Shown: positions 51,738 to 60,227 of the stretch, in pieces
Layout: every line of letters starts with the position of its first letter
Numbering within the stretch: the stretch's first letter is position 1
NCBI GenBank assembly: GCA_016706595.1
Contig: JADJJH010000010.1
Span: 1 to 64,000 of the forward strand
DNA length: 64,000 nt
Source of the DNA: Bacteroidota bacterium
GTDB lineage: Bacteria; Bacteroidota; Bacteroidia; Chitinophagales; Chitinophagaceae
Reading direction: 5' to 3'
Notes under the pieces: generated by a model
The model's input: only the letters and a program-made list of their open reading frames with translations
Databases searched by the model: none
Told to the model about the DNA's origin: nothing
Program-made: the position numbers and the translations under genes

Positions 51738-53771
51738 TTAAGGGTCTATATCAAGTATGATTTGCACCGTACTCATATTTTTTTGTGTTGAAAGCCTATT
51801 GATTTTTTCTCGTAAGTGTTGTTTCATCTCAACCATTATTTTATGATCCTTATTTACTTTCAATAAAATTTCTTGTAAGTATTGATTGCGAACTCGTGCA
51901 ACCGGAGGCTCGGCAGGTCCATACATCATGCATCCCTGAAGATCTTTAATTTCTTCGGCCAATTTTTGAGCGGCAAAATAAACTGTGTCTTGAACCTTAT
52001 GCCGTAAAGTAATTTTTATCAGTCGAGTATAAGGTGGATAAAAGAATTCCTTACGACTCAACATTTCTTCTTTATAAAACGATACATAATCGTGTGAAAT
52101 GATATGCCTTATTACAGGATGTGTGATATTATAAAGTTGGACAATCACATTGCCAATATCATTTTTTCTGCCGGCTCTTCCTGCTACTTGCTCAAGTAAT
52201 TGAAAGCCCCTTTCATTCACCCTAAAATCGGGATACGATAATAAACTATCGGCACTTAATACACCCACTAAATTTACATGTTCAAAATCAAGTCCTTTTA
52301 CTACCATTTGTGTACCCACTAAAATATCAATCTCTCTTTTTTCGAACAAACGAATAATTTCAGCATACTTATTTTTAATACGCATGGCATCCCAATCAAA
52401 CCTTTGTACCCTTGCATGCGGAAATATTTTTTTTATATCATCTTCAATTTTTTCGGTACCAAAACTTTTGGCTACAATCCGTGTGCCACCGCAGGCCGGA
52501 CAGATTTTTATATAGGATGTTTTGCTTCCGCAATAATGACAATGCAGTTTGTCGCTGAGTTTGTGATAGGTTAACGATACATCGCAATACTTACAATGAG
52601 GTACCCAGCCACAGGTACTGCACATTGAAAAAGGCGAATAACCCCGGCGATTTTGAAATAAGATCACTTGCTTATTCGCCATTAATGAGCTTTGTATGGC
52701 AGTAATTAGTTTTGATGAAAAAATACCTTGTTGCTTTTTTTCAGCAATTTCTTGTCGCGTATCAACAATTTGTACCGCCGGCAAATTCGCTTCTCCATAT
52801 CGTGTACTGAGTTCAACTAAATGAAATTTATTCATTTCAGTATTATAAAAACTTTCAAGTGATGGGGTGGCACTGCCTAATACAATATTGGCTTTGCATT
52901 GATGAGCTAAATAGAGGGCGCAATCACGGGCCTGATATCGAGGCGATGGGTCTTGTTGTTTATAGGATGTATCATGCTCTTCATCAACAATTACCAAACC
53001 CAAATTTGAAAATGGAAGAAAGAGGGCAGATCGCGCACCAATGATAATATCATATTGATGATGTTGAGTTTTATGCCAAATTTCAACGCGTTCGTTATTA
53101 CTATAACGCGAATGGTAAATACCTATTCGTTGCGTAAAGGTTGATCGAAGTTTACGCACAATTTGTGGTGTAAGCGCAATCTCAGGCAATAAATAAAGTG
53201 CTTGTTTGCCTTGGGCAATACATTGCTCAATAAGCTTAAAATAAATATGGGTTTTGCCGCTACCGGTAATGCCTTTGAGTAATACAGGTTTATTTGCCTT
53301 AAACCCTAATTGAATTTCGTGCAGTGCTTTTTGTTGTATTTCGTTAAGCTCATTGGGTATAATATCAAGCGGAGTTTCAAATGGCAATCGGTCAATTTCT
53401 AACTTGCGTATGTCAAAAATACCTTTATCAACTAAGCTGCTGAGTTGCGCTGCGGATGCATTACTTTGCTTTAATAAATCAGTAGCCTGCACCATTTCTT
53501 GTGTTTGCTTTAGATGCAGAAAAACTAATAACACATTTAATTGCTTAGGGGCTTTTTCGAGCTCAGTAAAAAGAAGCTTTAGTTTCTCCTCGTTATGAAA
53601 TGCTGCACTTAAAAAAACAAAACGTTCTTTTTTGGGTTGATAGTTTTCGTGTAAATTTTCATACACACTGATAAGTCCTTTTTCTAGTAATGATTGTATG
53701 ACTTTCCATGCCGAATTGCCCGGTAAAATTTTCTGAATTTCTTCAAGCGTTAAATCTTTTACATCAGACAT
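51738..53771 (-). CDS. priA: Primosomal helicase PriA, N-terminally short
   Basis: 677 residues. Walker A GITGSGKTHIYF lies near residue 165, DEEH helicase box in VIVDEEHDTSYKQQ, and the zinc Cys clusters CSTCGWVPHCKYCD and CHYCGSK...CPACGG are all present, so helicase and metal domains are complete. Bacteroidota PriA proteins usually have about 140 more residues at the N-terminus, including the 3'-end DNA-binding domain. Here the protein opens at MSDVKDLTLEEIQKILPG, and only a simple repeat separates it from mqnE. PriA restarts stalled forks; loss of the end-binding domain is unusual. Confidence 0.85.
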   Translation of the reverse strand: MSDVKDLTLEEIQKILPGNSAWKVIQSLLEKGLISVYENLHENYQPKKERFVFLSAAFHNEEKLKLLFTELEKAPKQLNVLLVFLHLKQTQEMVQATDLLKQSNASAAQLSSLVDKGIFDIRKLEIDRLPFETPLDIIPNELNEIQQKALHEIQLGFKANKPVLLKGITGSGKTHIYFKLIEQCIAQGKQALYLLPEIALTPQIVRKLRSTFTQRIGIYHSRYSNNERVEIWHKTQHHQYDIIIGARSALFLPFSNLGLVIVDEEHDTSYKQQDPSPRYQARDCALYLAHQCKANIVLGSATPSLESFYNTEMNKFHLVELSTRYGEANLPAVQIVDTRQEIAEKKQQGIFSSKLITAIQSSLMANKQVILFQNRRGYSPFSMCSTCGWVPHCKYCDVSLTYHKLSDKLHCHYCGSKTSYIKICPACGGTRIVAKSFGTEKIEDDIKKIFPHARVQRFDWDAMRIKNKYAEIIRLFEKREIDILVGTQMVVKGLDFEHVNLVGVLSADSLLSYPDFRVNERGFQLLEQVAGRAGRKNDIGNVIVQLYNITHPVIRHIISHDYVSFYKEEMLSRKEFFYPPYTRLIKITLRHKVQDTVYFAAQKLAEEIKDLQGCMMYGPAEPPVARVRNQYLQEILLKVNKDHKIMVEMKQHLREKINRLSTQKNMSTVQIILDIDP

Positions 53772-53884
53772 AGTTCAATTTTCAATTTCAATCTTCAATC
53801 CGATAGCTATCGGATCAATCTTCAATTGCTTCTTATAATTTAAATCCGTCCCTCCTTCATTGAAGATTGAAGACTGATGATTGA
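53772..53884. repeat. TTCAATC simple repeat between mqnE and priA
   Basis: TTCAATTTTCAATTTCAATC units, the palindrome CCGATAGCTATCGG and the inverted unit GAAGATTGAAGA. It abuts the shortened priA start. Confidence 0.55.
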
Positions 53885-55015
53885 TTAATTTTCCACTTCA
53901 TTATACAATGTATCTCGCTCAACCGGTATACGACCGACACTTGAAATTAATTCACGAAGTTGTTCGGTAGTTAGCGAAGGATTTTGTTCTTCGCTTCCGG
54001 CCATACTATATATTTTGGTGCTATCGTCAATCGTGCCATCTAAATCATCCACACCAAAACTCATCATCAACTGCGCTGAGCTTCTTCCCAACATAGGCCA
54101 ATAAGCTTTGAGATGCGAAAAGTTATCCATAAAAATTCGTGCAACGGCATACAACTTCATGTCTTCGATAATACTGCTTTCAGCAATATGACTCATATCA
54201 TTATCCTTGTTTCTAAACTTCAACGGTATAAAGCAATTAAATCCTTGGGTTTCATCTTGCAGCATACGTAATCGGTACATATGATCTACTCTATCGGCAT
54301 ACGATTCAATATGTCCGTACAACATGGTTGCATTGGTATGCATGCCTAATTGATGTGCAGTTTTATGAATATCAAGCCAACCATCTCCATCAATTTTATC
54401 ATCGCATATTTGTTTGCGAATATTGGGTGCAAAAATTTCGGCGCCACCACCGGGTAAGCTTTGTAGTCCGGCATCTTTTAATTTTTGCAAACCTTCTTGT
54501 CGTGTAAGTTTTGCTTTACGAAACATATAATCTAATTCAACTGCTGTAAATCCTTTACGATGTAAATCGGGTCTATGAGTTTTTATTTGTTGTAGTAAAT
54601 CGCAAAAGAAATCGAGGTCGAGTTTTGGATGCACACCACCAACGATATGCACTTCGGTTACGGGAATACCATCGTATTTTTTAACGATATCCATCATTTG
54701 GTCTATACTGAGTTCCCAGCCATCTTCGCGATGTTTATATAATTTTGAGTAGGAGCAAAAGGCGCAACTAAACACACAAACATTAGTAGGTTCTATATGA
54801 AAGTTTCGATTGAAGTAGGTTTTTTGACCGTGTTTTTTTTCACGAATATGATTGGCCAACATGCCTAAAAATCCTATTTCCCCCTCTTCAAATAATACCA
54901 AGGCATCGTCTGTTGAGATACGTTCAGAAGCCATTACTTTATTGGCAATGGCTTGTAAGTTTTTTGAAAGTTGAGTTTGTTGTGTAAGTATTGATAATTC
55001 GTTATTCACTTGCAT
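53885..55015 (-). CDS. mqnE: Aminofutalosine synthase MqnE (radical SAM)
   Basis: 376 residues from the ATG at 55015 (an upstream in-frame TTG is less likely). Radical-SAM cluster C-x3-C-x2-C in NVCVFSCAFCSYSK, then EVHIVGGVHPK, LPGGGAEIF, MLYGHIE and IYSMAGSEEQNP. The HIVGGVHP and GSEEQ motifs favour MqnE over its homologue MqnC. It makes aminofutalosine from the enolpyruvyl-benzoate precursor in the futalosine route to menaquinone, the quinone pool that ultimately feeds the cbb3 chain. Confidence 0.85.
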   Translation of the reverse strand: MQVNNELSILTQQTQLSKNLQAIANKVMASERISTDDALVLFEEGEIGFLGMLANHIREKKHGQKTYFNRNFHIEPTNVCVFSCAFCSYSKLYKHREDGWELSIDQMMDIVKKYDGIPVTEVHIVGGVHPKLDLDFFCDLLQQIKTHRPDLHRKGFTAVELDYMFRKAKLTRQEGLQKLKDAGLQSLPGGGAEIFAPNIRKQICDDKIDGDGWLDIHKTAHQLGMHTNATMLYGHIESYADRVDHMYRLRMLQDETQGFNCFIPLKFRNKDNDMSHIAESSIIEDMKLYAVARIFMDNFSHLKAYWPMLGRSSAQLMMSFGVDDLDGTIDDSTKIYSMAGSEEQNPSLTTEQLRELISSVGRIPVERDTLYNEVEN

Positions 55016-55092
55016 GTAAATTTTCAGCAAATGTAACTGAAAAGCGGTTCATGAATATTGAATCTATCAATAGGAGTTTTAAACAATCTTTA

Positions 55093-55251
55093 GAAGCACC
55101 CGCGTTAGGGATAGTAGCGAAAAGCTATCCTGATGCCTCATCGGGATACTTGCAGCGGATAGCCCGACCCCGAAGTAATACCGAATTCTAAAGTCAATTA
55201 TTTTGAAACTACTTTTGCTTTCGGTATACTTCGGAGGAACGCCCAAGAATA
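55093..55251 (-). repeat. Dispersed 3'-end repeat, copy 3
   Basis: Starts at the batA stop with ATTCTTGGGCGTTCCTCCG and ends with the CTATCCCTAACGC word shared with the lepB copy; GGGGTCGGGCTATCCGC lies inside. More diverged in the middle than copy 2. Confidence 0.6.
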
Positions 55252-55252
55252 A

Positions 55253-56263
55253 TTAAGTAATACTTTTAAATATCGTATTCCTCAAAACAATTTCTAAAAA
55301 TAAAAACAAGAAAGCCAACATGGCATAAGGTAAAAAAAGTTCGGCGTAACGTTTAAAGCTATTGATTTCGATTTTTGTTTTTTCGAGTCGATCAATTTCT
55401 TTGTACACGTTTGATAAAGAGGTATTGCCTGTGGCTCTAAAATATTTTCCTCCGGTTTCGATTGATATTTTGCGCATCAAGGCTTCGTCAATTTGTACAG
55501 GCATTTGTTGCATACTGGTATTGCCAAACTGATCTTGCACCGGATAAGGCGCAGTACCCGTTGTGCCCACGCCAATAGTATACACTCGTATTTTATAAGC
55601 TTTGGCAATTTCTAATGCAGTAATCGGATCTATGAGTCCTGAGTTATTTACCCCATCGGTTAGTAAAATAATAATTTTGGTTTTTACCTTACTATTACGC
55701 AATCGTTCAACCGCCGTAGCAAGTCCCATACCAATGGCAGTGCCATCTTCGAGCAAACCACTTTTTACATTTTTCAATTGTTCTTTCAATACATTTTGGT
55801 CGGTAGTAAGCGGACATTGCGTGAAGCTTTCTCCAGAAAAAATTACGAGTCCAATACGATCGGTAGGACGATTTTCGATAAATTCTTGCGCTACTTTTTT
55901 AGCGGCTTCAATACGGTTCGGTCTAAAATCTTCGGCTAACATACTCCCTGAAATATCAACGCTTAAAACAATATCTATTCCTTCGCTATTAACGGTTTCA
56001 TTAATATTACTGTTTTGTGGGCGAGCCAAAGCAATGATTAAAAAAGTAAAACAAAGTATGCGTAAAAGCGGTAATAAAAAACGAAATCTTTGTTTAGCCG
56101 ATACCTGCAAATTTTGCAAAGCCGAGCTGGTTGAAACGGTAAAACTTACTTCACGCTTTCGTTTGATTTTGTATTGCCAAAAAATAAATATAGGTATCAA
56201 CAGCAGCAAATAAAAAAACTGCGGATGAGCAAAAGTGATATGTTTAAAATCGAGGTATTTCAT
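55253..56263 (-). CDS. batA: BatA-like VWA-domain membrane protein
   Basis: 336 residues. Two N-terminal membrane helices (FYLLLLIPIFIFWQY; LLRILCFTFLIIALARP), a von Willebrand A domain with intact metal site (SVDISGSM, then LLTDGVNN), and a C-terminal helix (LFLPYAMLAFLFLFLEIVL). Part of the Bat (aerotolerance) operon: moxR, DUF58 gene, this unknown and batA on one strand. Metal-dependent protein binding at the inner membrane is likely. Confidence 0.9.
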   Translation of the reverse strand: MKYLDFKHITFAHPQFFYLLLLIPIFIFWQYKIKRKREVSFTVSTSSALQNLQVSAKQRFRFLLPLLRILCFTFLIIALARPQNSNINETVNSEGIDIVLSVDISGSMLAEDFRPNRIEAAKKVAQEFIENRPTDRIGLVIFSGESFTQCPLTTDQNVLKEQLKNVKSGLLEDGTAIGMGLATAVERLRNSKVKTKIIILLTDGVNNSGLIDPITALEIAKAYKIRVYTIGVGTTGTAPYPVQDQFGNTSMQQMPVQIDEALMRKISIETGGKYFRATGNTSLSNVYKEIDRLEKTKIEINSFKRYAELFLPYAMLAFLFLFLEIVLRNTIFKSIT

Positions 56264-56324
56264 GTAGATGTTACATTGTTATTGGGTTATGGTGTTGGTG
56301 TGTTATTCTGTAAGTGTGTAAAAG

Positions 56325-57290
56325 TTAGTGACTGCGAACCCCGAACCCCGAATCTCGATCCCCGCTGACTTTCTTATACGTTTCCTTAACCACTTCAACA
56401 GCCAATTCCAAACTTTTCACATGTTCATCATCACTTGGTTTGCTTTTAGCAAATTTTACCATGTCGGCTGTTTCGAAAATACTGCGTAGTGCTTGTCGCG
56501 AATTATTGAATGCCTTATTTCGTTTTACTTGATATATGATTTCGGTAGTAGTTTTTTCGAAACAATCTATATTAAATTGTTCTTCCAAATAAGTTCTCAT
56601 AGCATCGGTAAGTTGGGTATGATATATTTTTTCTTGCTGATGTTGCCACAAAGCTTCTTTTTCAATTTGAGATAAAGTTTGCAAAGCTTTTTCGTGAGGT
56701 AAAATTATTTTCTCCGGAACTATGACTTCAGATTTTTTATTGGCTTTCATTCGTTTTCGAATATACCAAATCAATACACCGAGTACTACAAGTAATAAAG
56801 CAATGCCAAGTACATACAAAATCATTTGTTGTACAGGCATTTTTGCACTTCGAATGCCAAAGATGGGTTTAAAAGGCTGACTTGTATCAACCGCAATGGT
56901 GTTTACTTGTACAAGAAAAGAGTCGCTGAATTGTGGTGCAATTGTATCGCCTTGTAAGGATTGAATATCAAAATGAAAAGAGGGTATTTGCCATGCGCCT
57001 GAATCGAAATTAGTGAGCGTGAAATTTTGCGTATAGGTATTTTCATCTCTTCCAAAACTCGTATCAATTTTACTTCGTTGTACCACTTCAAAATGATTGA
57101 AGCTATCCGGAATTGTTGGGAATAATACTTTTACTTGTTGCGGATTATAAGTGCTTGATAAGGTAAATTGAAACTGATTACCTATGAGTATAGAAGTAGA
57201 ATCGATACGGCTTTTCACTTTTACATTTTGCGCAGCTGCATCAAGATGAAAAATCAGCAACCATAAAACAAAGGGTATGATTTTGTACAT
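56325..57290 (-). CDS. Bat-operon membrane protein of unknown function
   Basis: 321 residues from the ATG at 57290, which gives a signal peptide (IIPFVLWLLIFHLDAAAQ); a TTG at 57359 is also in frame. A beta-rich extracytoplasmic domain (about 20-165) is followed by a membrane helix (ILYVLGIALLLVVLGVLIWY) and a helical cytoplasmic domain. Such proteins commonly lie between the DUF58 gene and batA. The last 12 codons, DRDSGFGVRS, come from the GGGTTCG simple repeat (56333-56366). Confidence 0.7.
   Translation of the reverse strand: MYKIIPFVLWLLIFHLDAAAQNVKVKSRIDSTSILIGNQFQFTLSSTYNPQQVKVLFPTIPDSFNHFEVVQRSKIDTSFGRDENTYTQNFTLTNFDSGAWQIPSFHFDIQSLQGDTIAPQFSDSFLVQVNTIAVDTSQPFKPIFGIRSAKMPVQQMILYVLGIALLLVVLGVLIWYIRKRMKANKKSEVIVPEKIILPHEKALQTLSQIEKEALWQHQQEKIYHTQLTDAMRTYLEEQFNIDCFEKTTTEIIYQVKRNKAFNNSRQALRSIFETADMVKFAKSKPSDDEHVKSLELAVEVVKETYKKVSGDRDSGFGVRSH
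56333..56366. repeat. CCGAACC simple repeat reaching into a coding end
   Basis: CGAACCCCGAACCCCGAATC and CGATCCCCG units; the minus-strand reading forms the C-terminal tail of the Bat-operon protein. Confidence 0.6.
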
Positions 57291-57355
57291 AGGTATTATC
57301 CCTTTTGCCATTTTAAAAGGAAATGCATTCATTCGAAAAAATAGAAATAGCTTAC

Positions 57356-58330
57356 TCAACGTATTCGGGATTTAAAAAAGAGTTGTAATTTTTTGACATA
57401 GTCTTCATCGGTTCGAATAGACAGCAATGATGAACCACATTTCGTAAAGAAATCTTTAGTTTGCTGTTCGAAGCTTGAAAAATGTTGCTGATATTTTTTT
57501 TGAAAGGATTTGTCGTCCGTATCAATCCAGCGTTCTTTTCCGGTTTCGCTATCTTGGATTTTTATCAATCCAATATTAGGTAAGGATTTGTCGCGTGGGT
57601 CATGCACATGAATACCAATCATATCATGTCGGCGAGCGGCAATATGTAAGGCATCTTTATAATTCGCACTAATAAAATCTGATAGTAAAAAAGCGATGCT
57701 TCTTTTTTTCATCACATTATTTAAAAATTTCAGTGCCTCGGTAATATTGGTTTGCGCATTATGATGAGGTTCCATGGTAAGCAATTCACGAATAATAAAA
57801 AGGATATGTGATTTGCCTTTTTTAGGCGGAATATATCTTTCTATTTTATCACTGAAAAAGATAACGCCCACCTTATCATTATTTTTAATGGCACTAAATG
57901 AAAGCACGGCACAAATTTCAGTGATCAAATCGCGTTTCGTTTGATGTGTTGTACCAAACAATGAGCTTGCACTGATATCAACTATGAGCATTAAAGTAAG
58001 TTCACGTTCCTCTTCAAATACTTTAATAAAAGGTGTATTGGTTCGGGCCGTTACATTCCAGTCGATATTGCGAACATCATCGCCATAAGCATATTCACGC
58101 ACTTCGCTAAAACTCATTCCTCGGCCTTTAAACGCACTATGATATTCGCCTCCAAAAATATGATTGGTTAAACCACGAGTTTTTATTTCGAGGTGGCGGA
58201 CTTTTTTAAGGATGGATGCAGTGCGGAGTTCGGAGTTAGGGGTTCGGGGTTCGCTGAGTCGTGAATTCGATATGTTACCCTCTGAAGCTGTATCTTGCTT
58301 TTGAAAAATAGTAAATAAATTAATTTTCAT
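57356..58330 (-). CDS. DUF58 protein of the Bat operon
   Basis: 324 residues. The conserved part starts at KKVRHLEIKTRGL (residue 42 on) with FKGRGMSFSEVREYAYGDDV and RNIDWNVTARTN, then a VWA-like fold (LMLIVDISAS). The first 40 residues are not typical: they include SRLSEPRTPNSELRT, translated from the CCGAACC-type repeat (58222-58256). The start overlaps the four-helix gene by 11 bases. It probably works with MoxR in assembly of an envelope complex. Confidence 0.85.
   Translation of the reverse strand: MKINLFTIFQKQDTASEGNISNSRLSEPRTPNSELRTASILKKVRHLEIKTRGLTNHIFGGEYHSAFKGRGMSFSEVREYAYGDDVRNIDWNVTARTNTPFIKVFEEERELTLMLIVDISASSLFGTTHQTKRDLITEICAVLSFSAIKNNDKVGVIFFSDKIERYIPPKKGKSHILFIIRELLTMEPHHNAQTNITEALKFLNNVMKKRSIAFLLSDFISANYKDALHIAARRHDMIGIHVHDPRDKSLPNIGLIKIQDSETGKERWIDTDDKSFQKKYQQHFSSFEQQTKDFFTKCGSSLLSIRTDEDYVKKLQLFFKSRIR
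58222..58256. repeat. GGGTTCG repeat inside the DUF58 gene
   Basis: GGAGTTCGGAGTTAGGGGTT then CGGGGTTCG, read in frame as part of the DUF58 N-terminus. One side of the pair flanking the four-helix gene. Confidence 0.6.
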
Positions 58331-58697
58331 GATGTTCGGCTAATTTTTTTTCAAAATAATGAATAATGCCATTAACCATTTGAATGCTGTTTGTTGTTGA
58401 GGTTTCTAAAGCAATAAAATTTTCAAGCTCAATAAAATTGAGTGCTTGCGATGAATTAAGTAAGCTATCCACCTCAAATAATGAGCCGCGAGAAATTTGA
58501 AGAAATCTGATACGATCTTTAATTGAGCCTCTACCATAACCTTCAGCAATATTGGCAACTGATGAAACGGCAGCTCTGCGTAACTGACTTATGATGCCGT
58601 ATTGTTCTTCCTTTGGAAATGAGTTTGTGATTTTATAAACCTCAACAACTAAAGCTTTAGTTTGTATCCACAAATCCAAATCCTTGTAAAGCTTCAT
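58320..58697 (-). CDS. Four-helix-bundle (S23-like) protein
   Basis: 125 residues, family length. Begins MKLYKDLDLWIQTKALVVEV and has the signature SQLRRAAVSSVANIAEGYGR, shared by 23S rRNA intervening-sequence proteins and related to the Avd accessory protein of diversity-generating retroelements. These small genes are scattered through Bacteroidota with unknown function. Here it interrupts the usual moxR-DUF58 junction and is flanked on both sides by CCGAACC repeats, so it looks like a mobile or inserted cassette. Confidence 0.85.
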   Translation of the reverse strand: MKLYKDLDLWIQTKALVVEVYKITNSFPKEEQYGIISQLRRAAVSSVANIAEGYGRGSIKDRIRFLQISRGSLFEVDSLLNSSQALNFIELENFIALETSTTNSIQMVNGIIHYFEKKLAEHHEN

Positions 58698-58756
58698 AGT
58701 TTAATTTTAAATGATTGATAATATTTAATACTTCTTACTAATTCGTTGACTTGAAT

Positions 58757-58783
58757 TTTCGAACCCCGAACCCCAAACCCCGA
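58757..58783. repeat. CCGAACC simple repeat
   Basis: TTCGAACCCCGAACCCCAAA followed by CCCCGAT, between the four-helix gene and moxR. Second flank of the four-helix cassette. Confidence 0.6.
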
Positions 58784-58791
58784 TGTACGTC

Positions 58792-59793
58792 CTACGGAAC
58801 CTCCACCGCATTCAAAATTTCATTCACAATCATTTCGCTATTCATGTTTTCGGCTTCGGCTTCATAGGTTAGGCCCACACGATGACGCATTACATCCATG
58901 CATACTGCCCGAACATCTTCGGGTATTACATAACCTCTTCGTTTAATAAATGCATAGGCTTTAGAAGCTAATGCTAAATTGATACTGGCACGTGGTGAAG
59001 CGCCATAAGATATTAGAGGTTTTAGTTTGGCAAGCTTATATAATTCAGGTTGACGGGTAGCGAATACAATATCTAGTATATATTTTTCAATTTTCTCATC
59101 CATATATACTTCTCGAACCAAATTGCGTGCTTCAAGAATATCTTCAGGTTTGATAATCGGATTTATTTTTGTTTGCCCTTCTGGATTGATGTTTTGTCGA
59201 ATAATCATTCGCTCTTCTTCAATGAGTGGATAGCCTACAATGATCTTCAACATAAATCGATCTACTTGCGCTTCTGGCAAAGGATAGGTACCTTCTTGCT
59301 CAATCGGATTTTGTGTGGCTAAAACTAAAAAAGGTTCTTCTAATTTATACGTTGTATCGCCTAATGATATTTGTTTTTCTTGCATGGCTTCAAGCAATGC
59401 ACTTTGCACTTTTGCCGGAGCACGATTTATTTCATCGGCAAGAATAAAATTGGCAAAAATGGGACCTTTTTTTACTTGAAATTGATTTTGTTGTTGATTG
59501 TAAATCATAGTACCGACAATATCTGCCGGCAGTAAATCGGGCGTAAATTGGATACGAGCAAATTTGCCATTGATGGCGGTAGCTAAACTTTTAATAGCTA
59601 ATGTTTTTGCCAATCCAGGAACCCCTTCAAGTAAAACATGTCCTTGTGCTAATAAGCCAATGAGTAGGCGTTCGATCATATATTTTTGACCAACGATGGA
59701 TTTATTCATTTCCATGGTCAGTAAATCAATGAAGGCGCTTTTTTGGTTGATTCGATCGTTGAGTTCGCGAATGTCTATTGTATTGGTTTCCAT
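58792..59793 (-). CDS. moxR: MoxR-family AAA+ ATPase
   Basis: 333 residues from the ATG at 59793; an upstream in-frame start would read through the terminal-inverted-repeat element. Walker A-like GVPGLAKT, Walker B ILADEINRAPAKVQSALLEA, sensor LATQNPIEQEGTYPLPEAQVD, and the C-terminal lid with SYGASPRASINLALASKAYA. A chaperone-like ATPase that acts with VWA proteins; first gene of the Bat operon. Confidence 0.9.
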   Translation of the reverse strand: METNTIDIRELNDRINQKSAFIDLLTMEMNKSIVGQKYMIERLLIGLLAQGHVLLEGVPGLAKTLAIKSLATAINGKFARIQFTPDLLPADIVGTMIYNQQQNQFQVKKGPIFANFILADEINRAPAKVQSALLEAMQEKQISLGDTTYKLEEPFLVLATQNPIEQEGTYPLPEAQVDRFMLKIIVGYPLIEEERMIIRQNINPEGQTKINPIIKPEDILEARNLVREVYMDEKIEKYILDIVFATRQPELYKLAKLKPLISYGASPRASINLALASKAYAFIKRRGYVIPEDVRAVCMDVMRHRVGLTYEAEAENMNSEMIVNEILNAVEVP

Positions 59794-59860
59794 ATCTTTT
59801 CTTTCGGGGCTCAAATGTAGTTTCGAGTAGGTGGAAATGGAAGTTAAAAAAAAATTAATT

Positions 59861-59984
59861 AGAGTTTGTATATAATGCCCGATTTCTGCGTTAAGCTCGA
59901 ATTGAAATCCGGTCATTTACCTTAGTAAACTCCCGCATTTCAACTCATCGCTTGCCTTGAACTCGAACATTATATACAAACTCT
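59861..59984. repeat. Short element with perfect 17-bp terminal inverted repeats
   Basis: AGAGTTTGTATATAATG (59861-59877) and its exact complement (59968-59984) enclose about 90 bp with TTTACCTTAGTAAACTCCC, resembling the TTTACnnTAGTAAAC core of the elements at 36360 and 48908. It may be a miniature mobile element or a bidirectional terminator upstream of moxR. Confidence 0.65.
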
Positions 59985-60090
59985 TTAATAATTCTAGTGA
60001 TTGAAAATAGCAAGCTTGGTAGTTCAGATTTTGTTGTTAGGCCTGAATTGAACTCAAACATTACCAAGATGAAATAATTTTTAATTTATT

Positions 60091-60223
60091 GAACCCCCGA
60101 ACTCCGAACACCATTTTACAATGAATAATCCATCTTCGAATTTCGTTCTTCAAATTTAGAATTTTCCGAACCCCGCACCTCGAACCTCGAACCTCGAACC
60201 CCGAACCTCGAACCTCGAACCAC
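60091..60223. repeat. CGAACCT/CGAACCC tandem repeat
   Basis: Two clusters; the right one (60166-60223) has at least eight head-to-tail heptamers alternating CGAACCT and CGAACCC, just after the yidC stop. The best-ordered copy of this family in the window. Confidence 0.75.
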
Positions 60224-60227
60224 GTAT

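Noticed and set aside
53885..55015. MqnC (dehypoxanthine futalosine cyclase)
   Set aside because: Motifs EVHIVGGVHPK and SMAGSEEQNP fit MqnE better, though the families are homologous.
60091..60223. CRISPR or telomere-like array
   Set aside because: Head-to-tail heptamers without spacers; the same unit is scattered in other spacers, so it is a simple repeat.
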